DNA of 64,000 nt from positions 3,359 through 67,358 of the forward strand of contig JBAZSJ010000026.1 in NCBI GenBank assembly GCA_041662485.1. The letters are read 5' to 3'. Below the pieces are notes generated by a model, which saw only the letters and a program-made list of their open reading frames with translations, searched no databases and was not told where the DNA came from. The translations under genes were made by a program, and so were the position numbers. Within the stretch, counting starts at the first letter, position 1; the number at the start of each line of letters is the position of its first letter. This document shows positions 60,795-64,000 of this stretch, piece after piece. Origin of the DNA: Rariglobus sp041662485. Lineage in GTDB: Bacteria; Verrucomicrobiota; Verrucomicrobiia; Opitutales; Opitutaceae.

Positions 60795-61565
60795 ATGCCG
60801 CCCGTCGTCCAGCTCCGGGACATCCGGAAAACCTACGCCAACGGCGAGGTCCAGGTCCACGCCGTCCGCGGCATCTCCCTCGACATCCACAAGGGCGAGT
60901 TCATCGCCATCATGGGCGCCAGCGGCTCAGGCAAGTCCACCCTCATGAACACCCTCGGCTGCCTCGACCGGCCGACCGGCGGACGCTACCTGCTCGACAA
61001 CATCGACGTCTCCGGCCTCGAGCGCAACGCCCGCGCCGACATCCGCAACCAGAAGCTCGGCTTTGTCTTCCAGGGCTTCAACCTCCTCGCCCGCACCAGC
61101 GCCCTCGAAAACGTCGAGCTCCCCATGCTCTACGCCCCCCGCCGTGTATCCGCGAAGGAAATGCGCGAACGCGCCATGCGCGCCCTCGACATCGTCGGCC
61201 TCGCCGCCCGCCACGACCACCTCCCCAACCAGCTCTCCGGCGGCCAGCAACAACGCGTCGCCATCGCCCGCGCCCTCGTCAACCAGCCCCAGATCCTCCT
61301 CGCCGACGAACCCACCGGCAACCTCGACTCCAAGACCTCCATCGAGGTCATGGGCGTCTTCCAAAAACTCAACGACGAGGGCATCACCATCGTCATGGTC
61401 ACCCACGAGCTCGACATCGCCCATTACTGCAGGCGCAACCTCATCGTCCGCGACGGCCTCGTCGTCCGCGACGAACCCGTGAAGGACCGCCTCGTTTCCG
61501 CCGTCGAACTCGAAAAACTCCAGGCCGCCGAGGCCGCCGCCAAGCTCACCCAAGCCCTCGCATGA
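60795..61565 (+). CDS. ABC transporter ATPase, MacB/LolD type
   Basis: 256 residues. Walker A GASGSGKST, Q-loop FVFQGFNLL, signature LSGGQQQR, Walker B ILLADEPTGNLD, H-loop VTHELDIA. In MacB proper the ATPase and permease are fused; here they are two genes with a 4-base overlap (ATGA). Starts 10 bases after the adaptor gene. Confidence 0.94.
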   Translation: MPPVVQLRDIRKTYANGEVQVHAVRGISLDIHKGEFIAIMGASGSGKSTLMNTLGCLDRPTGGRYLLDNIDVSGLERNARADIRNQKLGFVFQGFNLLARTSALENVELPMLYAPRRVSAKEMRERAMRALDIVGLAARHDHLPNQLSGGQQQRVAIARALVNQPQILLADEPTGNLDSKTSIEVMGVFQKLNDEGITIVMVTHELDIAHYCRRNLIVRDGLVVRDEPVKDRLVSAVELEKLQAAEAAAKLTQALA

Positions 61566-62773
61566 GACCGGTCGCCACCACCATCATCGCCCTCCGCGCC
61601 CTCCGGCGGAACAAGATGCGCTCCGTCCTCACCGCCCTCGGCATGATCATCGGCGTCGGCGCCGTCATCGCCATGGTCAGCATCGGCAACGGCGCCAAGT
61701 CCCAGGTCGAAGCCCAGGTCGCCAGCCTCGGCAACAACATCATCACCGTCACCCCCGGCAGCGCCAACGCCTCCGGAGCCCGCGGCGGGCAGGGCTCGTC
61801 CAACACCCTCACCGTCGACGACGCCCTCGCCATCCAGCGCGAGATCGCCGGCGCCCTGTCCGTCTCCGCCGAACTCGTCAACGGCAACCAGATCCAGGGC
61901 AACGGCCTCAACTGGCGCACCAACATCCACGGCGTCGCCCCCGAGTTCATCGACATCCGCGAGTGGTCCATCAAGGCCGGCGACATCTTCACCGACGGCG
62001 ATGTCCGCACCAACGCCAAGGTCTGCGTCGTCGGTCAGACCATCGTCACCCAGTTGTATCCTGACACCGATCCCATCGGCCAGACGCTGCGCATCCGCAA
62101 CATCCCCTTCCGCATCGTGGGCGTGCTCGCCCCGAAGGGATACAGCTACTCCGGCTCCGATCAGGACGACACCGTGCTCGTTCCCTACTCGAGCTTCATG
62201 ACCCGCGTCTTCCGCTGGCGCCGCACTGTCAACAACATCCTCGTCCAGGCTTCCTCGTCCGAAGCCATGCCCCGCATCCAGCAGGAAATCACCGATCTGC
62301 TCGCACAGCGCCGCGAGGGCCGTGAACCCGACTTCACCGTGCGCAACCAGCTCGAGCTCGCCGAGGCCGCCACCGCCACCACCCGCACCATGACCGCGCT
62401 GCTCGGCGCCATCGCCAGCGTTTCACTCGTCGTAGGCGGCATCGGCATCATGAATATCATGCTCGTCTCCGTCACCGAGCGCACCCGTGAGATCGGCATC
62501 CGCCTCGCCATCGGCGCGCACGACCGGGACATCCGCTTGCAATTTCTTCTGGAGGCGATGGTCCTCAGCCTCATGGGCGGCACGCTCGGAATCCTGCTCG
62601 GAATCTCCTCCTCCAAGATAGTCTCCGCGGTCAACGGCTGGCCCGTGCTCGTTTCCACCGGCGCCGTCATCGTCGCATTCCTCTTCTCCGGCGCGGTCGG
62701 CGTCATCTTCGGATTTTACCCGGCCCACAAGGCCGCCCAACTCGACCCGATCGAAGCCCTGCGGTTTGAATGA
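61562..62773 (+). CDS. ABC transporter permease, MacB/FtsX type
   Basis: 403 residues. First helix NKMRSVLTALGMIIGVGAVI, a large periplasmic domain (about 60-275), then three helices near the C-terminus, including GIGIMNIMLVSVTERTREIG. The ERTREIGIRxAIGA signature is that of MacB/LolCE permeases. With the adaptor and ATPase it forms a tripartite pump (antibiotic, lipoprotein or peptide export); a TolC-like outer membrane gene is not present. ATGA overlap to the ATPase and to the TPR gene. Confidence 0.93.
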   Translation: MRPVATTIIALRALRRNKMRSVLTALGMIIGVGAVIAMVSIGNGAKSQVEAQVASLGNNIITVTPGSANASGARGGQGSSNTLTVDDALAIQREIAGALSVSAELVNGNQIQGNGLNWRTNIHGVAPEFIDIREWSIKAGDIFTDGDVRTNAKVCVVGQTIVTQLYPDTDPIGQTLRIRNIPFRIVGVLAPKGYSYSGSDQDDTVLVPYSSFMTRVFRWRRTVNNILVQASSSEAMPRIQQEITDLLAQRREGREPDFTVRNQLELAEAATATTRTMTALLGAIASVSLVVGGIGIMNIMLVSVTERTREIGIRLAIGAHDRDIRLQFLLEAMVLSLMGGTLGILLGISSSKIVSAVNGWPVLVSTGAVIVAFLFSGAVGVIFGFYPAHKAAQLDPIEALRFE

Positions 62774-63660
62774 ACACCGTCGCTCCCGCCCTCCGGTTTT
62801 CCCTTCTGCTCCTTTGCGCGACCGCGCAGGGCGTCGATCTCCGCGCCGCCGACAAGGCGCTCGAAAACGCCGTCGCCTTGTTCAACTCTCATCATGTGGA
62901 CGAGGCCCGTCCTCTTCTTGCCGTGATTGTCGACCGTGAGCCCGACAACACCCAGGCGCTCTGGTATCTCGGCAAGGCCAACCTCCTCATGCAACGCCGC
63001 GAAGAGGCCGCCGCTTTTCTCGAACGAGCCGTCAAGCTGTCGCCCCTCGACCCGAGAATTCTCGCCGACTACAGCACCGCCTGCCTCCTGCGCGCCTCCG
63101 ATCTCGGCGTTTCCTTCAAGAGCATCGGCTACGCCCGTCGCGGACGCGACGCGTTGCTCAAAGCCGTCCAACTTGCCCCCGACAAGATCTCCTACCGCGA
63201 AGGCCTCGTCGCTTTTTACCGGAAGGCCCCGGGGATCGTCGGCGGCAGCATGGCCAAGGCCTACGCCCAGGCCGAGGAAATCATCAAACGCGATCCCGTG
63301 CGCGGCGCCATCCTCCAGGCCACCGTCCAGGCCGAGGATAAAAAATACGACGAGGCCCGGGCCGCCTGCGAGAAAGCCCTGCGTCTCCAGCCCGACAGCT
63401 ACCTGGCGCTCTACACCCTGGGACGCATCGCCTCCGAATCCGGTCAGGAGTTGCCCCGCGGCGAACAAGCCCTGCGCCACTGTTTGGAACTCACCCCCAC
63501 CATTCAGGAACCCGATTTCGCCGGCGTGCATTACCGCCTCGGCCTGATCGCCGAAAAAGGCGGACGCCTCGACGTCGCCCGCTCCGAATACCAGATATCC
63601 GTCAAAATGGATCCGACTTTTGAGCCTGCTTCCACCGCCTTGGCTCGCGTGACCAAGTAG
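62770..63660 (+). CDS. TPR-repeat periplasmic protein
   Basis: 296 residues. Signal peptide ALRFSLLLLCATAQGVDL, then TPR-like pairs throughout: NTQALWYLGKANLLMQRREE, DSYLALYTLGRIASESGQEL, HYRLGLIAEKGGRLDVARSE. It overlaps the permease stop (ATGA), so it belongs to the same operon. A role as a periplasmic scaffold for the pump is inferred. Confidence 0.82.
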   Translation: MNTVAPALRFSLLLLCATAQGVDLRAADKALENAVALFNSHHVDEARPLLAVIVDREPDNTQALWYLGKANLLMQRREEAAAFLERAVKLSPLDPRILADYSTACLLRASDLGVSFKSIGYARRGRDALLKAVQLAPDKISYREGLVAFYRKAPGIVGGSMAKAYAQAEEIIKRDPVRGAILQATVQAEDKKYDEARAACEKALRLQPDSYLALYTLGRIASESGQELPRGEQALRHCLELTPTIQEPDFAGVHYRLGLIAEKGGRLDVARSEYQISVKMDPTFEPASTALARVTK

Positions 63661-63676
63661 GAGCCAAAGGCCTTGA

Positions 63677-63756
63677 GGTAGGGACGGACCGCCGGGCCGT
63701 CCGCTCTGACGACAACCTTTCGTCATTCTCGGCGGGCCCAGCGGTCCCGCCCTACC
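63677..63756. repeat. REP family-2 pair
   Basis: GGTAGGGACGGACCGCCGGG and the inverted GGTAGGGCGGGACCGCTGGG around about 35 bases. It starts 17 bases after the TPR gene stop and lies before the terminator of the convergent P-II gene. Confidence 0.85.
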
Positions 63757-63763
63757 TACGCTC

Positions 63764-63802
63764 CAAAACAAAAAGCGGCCCGGGCTTTTGGCCCGGGCCG
63801 CT
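63764..63802 (-). terminator. Rho-independent terminator of the P-II gene
   Basis: On the minus strand: AGCGGCCCGGGCC AAAA GCCCGGGCCGCT then TTTTTGTTTTGG. A 12-base GC stem and a U-rich tail, 39 bases after the stop of the partial gene at 63841. Confidence 0.92.
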
Positions 63803-63840
63803 GGTAAGCGGAACGTTGGACTGGCGAACGAACCAGACGC

Positions 63841-64000
63841 TTACAGCGCGATGTCGCCGGTCTCGTCGGTGCGGATGCGGATGGCCTGCTCGACAGGGAG
63901 CACGAACACCTTGCCGTCGCCGATCTTGCCGGTCTTCGCCTTCGTCACGATGGCTTTCACGGCGTTGGCCACCAGCTCGTCTTTCACGACCAGCTGGATC
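63841..64000 (-). CDS. Nitrogen regulatory P-II protein (GlnB/GlnK), 3' end only
   Basis: The last 52 residues are visible, cut by the window edge: IQLVVKDELVANAVKAIVTK, AKTGKIGDGKVFVLPVEQAI, RIRTDETGDIAL, then TAA. The GKIGDGKxFVxPVExAIRIRT stretch is the P-II signature 2 (C-loop and ATP site). P-II proteins sense 2-oxoglutarate, ATP and ADP and control ammonium uptake and glutamine synthetase. GlnB and GlnK cannot be told apart here; the gene start and its neighbours are outside. Confidence 0.9.
   Translation of the reverse strand, partial: IQLVVKDELVANAVKAIVTKAKTGKIGDGKVFVLPVEQAIRIRTDETGDIAL

Overview
This window comes from a high-GC chromosome whose gene content fits a member of the Verrucomicrobiota, most likely near Opitutaceae. 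This is an inference from several signs: type IV pseudopilin-like proteins beside hypothetical proteins, a DUF5069-type protein, a GreA-like stand-alone factor, a very long subtilase carrying Ig-like, propeller and calcium-binding repeats, and many GTAG-headed palindromic repeats. No rRNA, tRNA, CRISPR array, prophage or full insertion sequence was seen.

Layout. 1-6731: tail of an ECF42-like sigma factor, a divergent methyltransferase, menF, metG and a NarX/NarL-type two-component pair. 6976-10812: three prepilin-like genes in one direction. 10816-14597: rdgB and ribD, a metallo-beta-lactamase-fold hydrolase, and leuB; two palindromic operator-like sites lie upstream of ribD. 14619-20262: a three-gene phosphorelay (membrane PAS kinase, Rcp1-like receiver, hybrid kinase). 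20442-23378: alaS with two in-frame insertions. 23631-34361: one 3576-residue subtilase with four tandem modules of about 570 residues. 34458-41995: AlkC/AlkD-like protein, a small acidic protein, an MFS carrier, ispH with an N-terminal extension, and a ParA-type ATPase with two companion proteins. 42185-48481: receiver protein, Gre-like factor, glgA, rnr, a DUF5069-type protein and the zinc-independent L31/L36 ribosomal protein pair. 48544-51430: an AT-rich island (CPBP protease, lipoprotein, small ORF). 51433-56272: yqgE, dCMP deaminase, a Nif3 family protein, and a methyltransferase/flavoprotein/type III polyketide synthase set. 56504-63660: aroQ, a NusG paralogue, pgpA/pgsA, coaD, and a MacA/MacB-type efflux operon with a TPR protein. 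The right edge holds the 3' end of a P-II gene on the minus strand.

The most unusual theme is repeat biology. The gaps contain several families of palindromic repeats that begin GTAG, GTGG or similar, as REP elements do. They are often nested inside one another, or enclosed by separate terminal inverted repeats that form MITE-like units, and several sit directly on the stop codon of the upstream gene. Two pieces have entered coding sequences in frame (alaS and probably rnr). alaS also carries an insert of roughly 75-80 residues with base composition unlike the rest of the gene.
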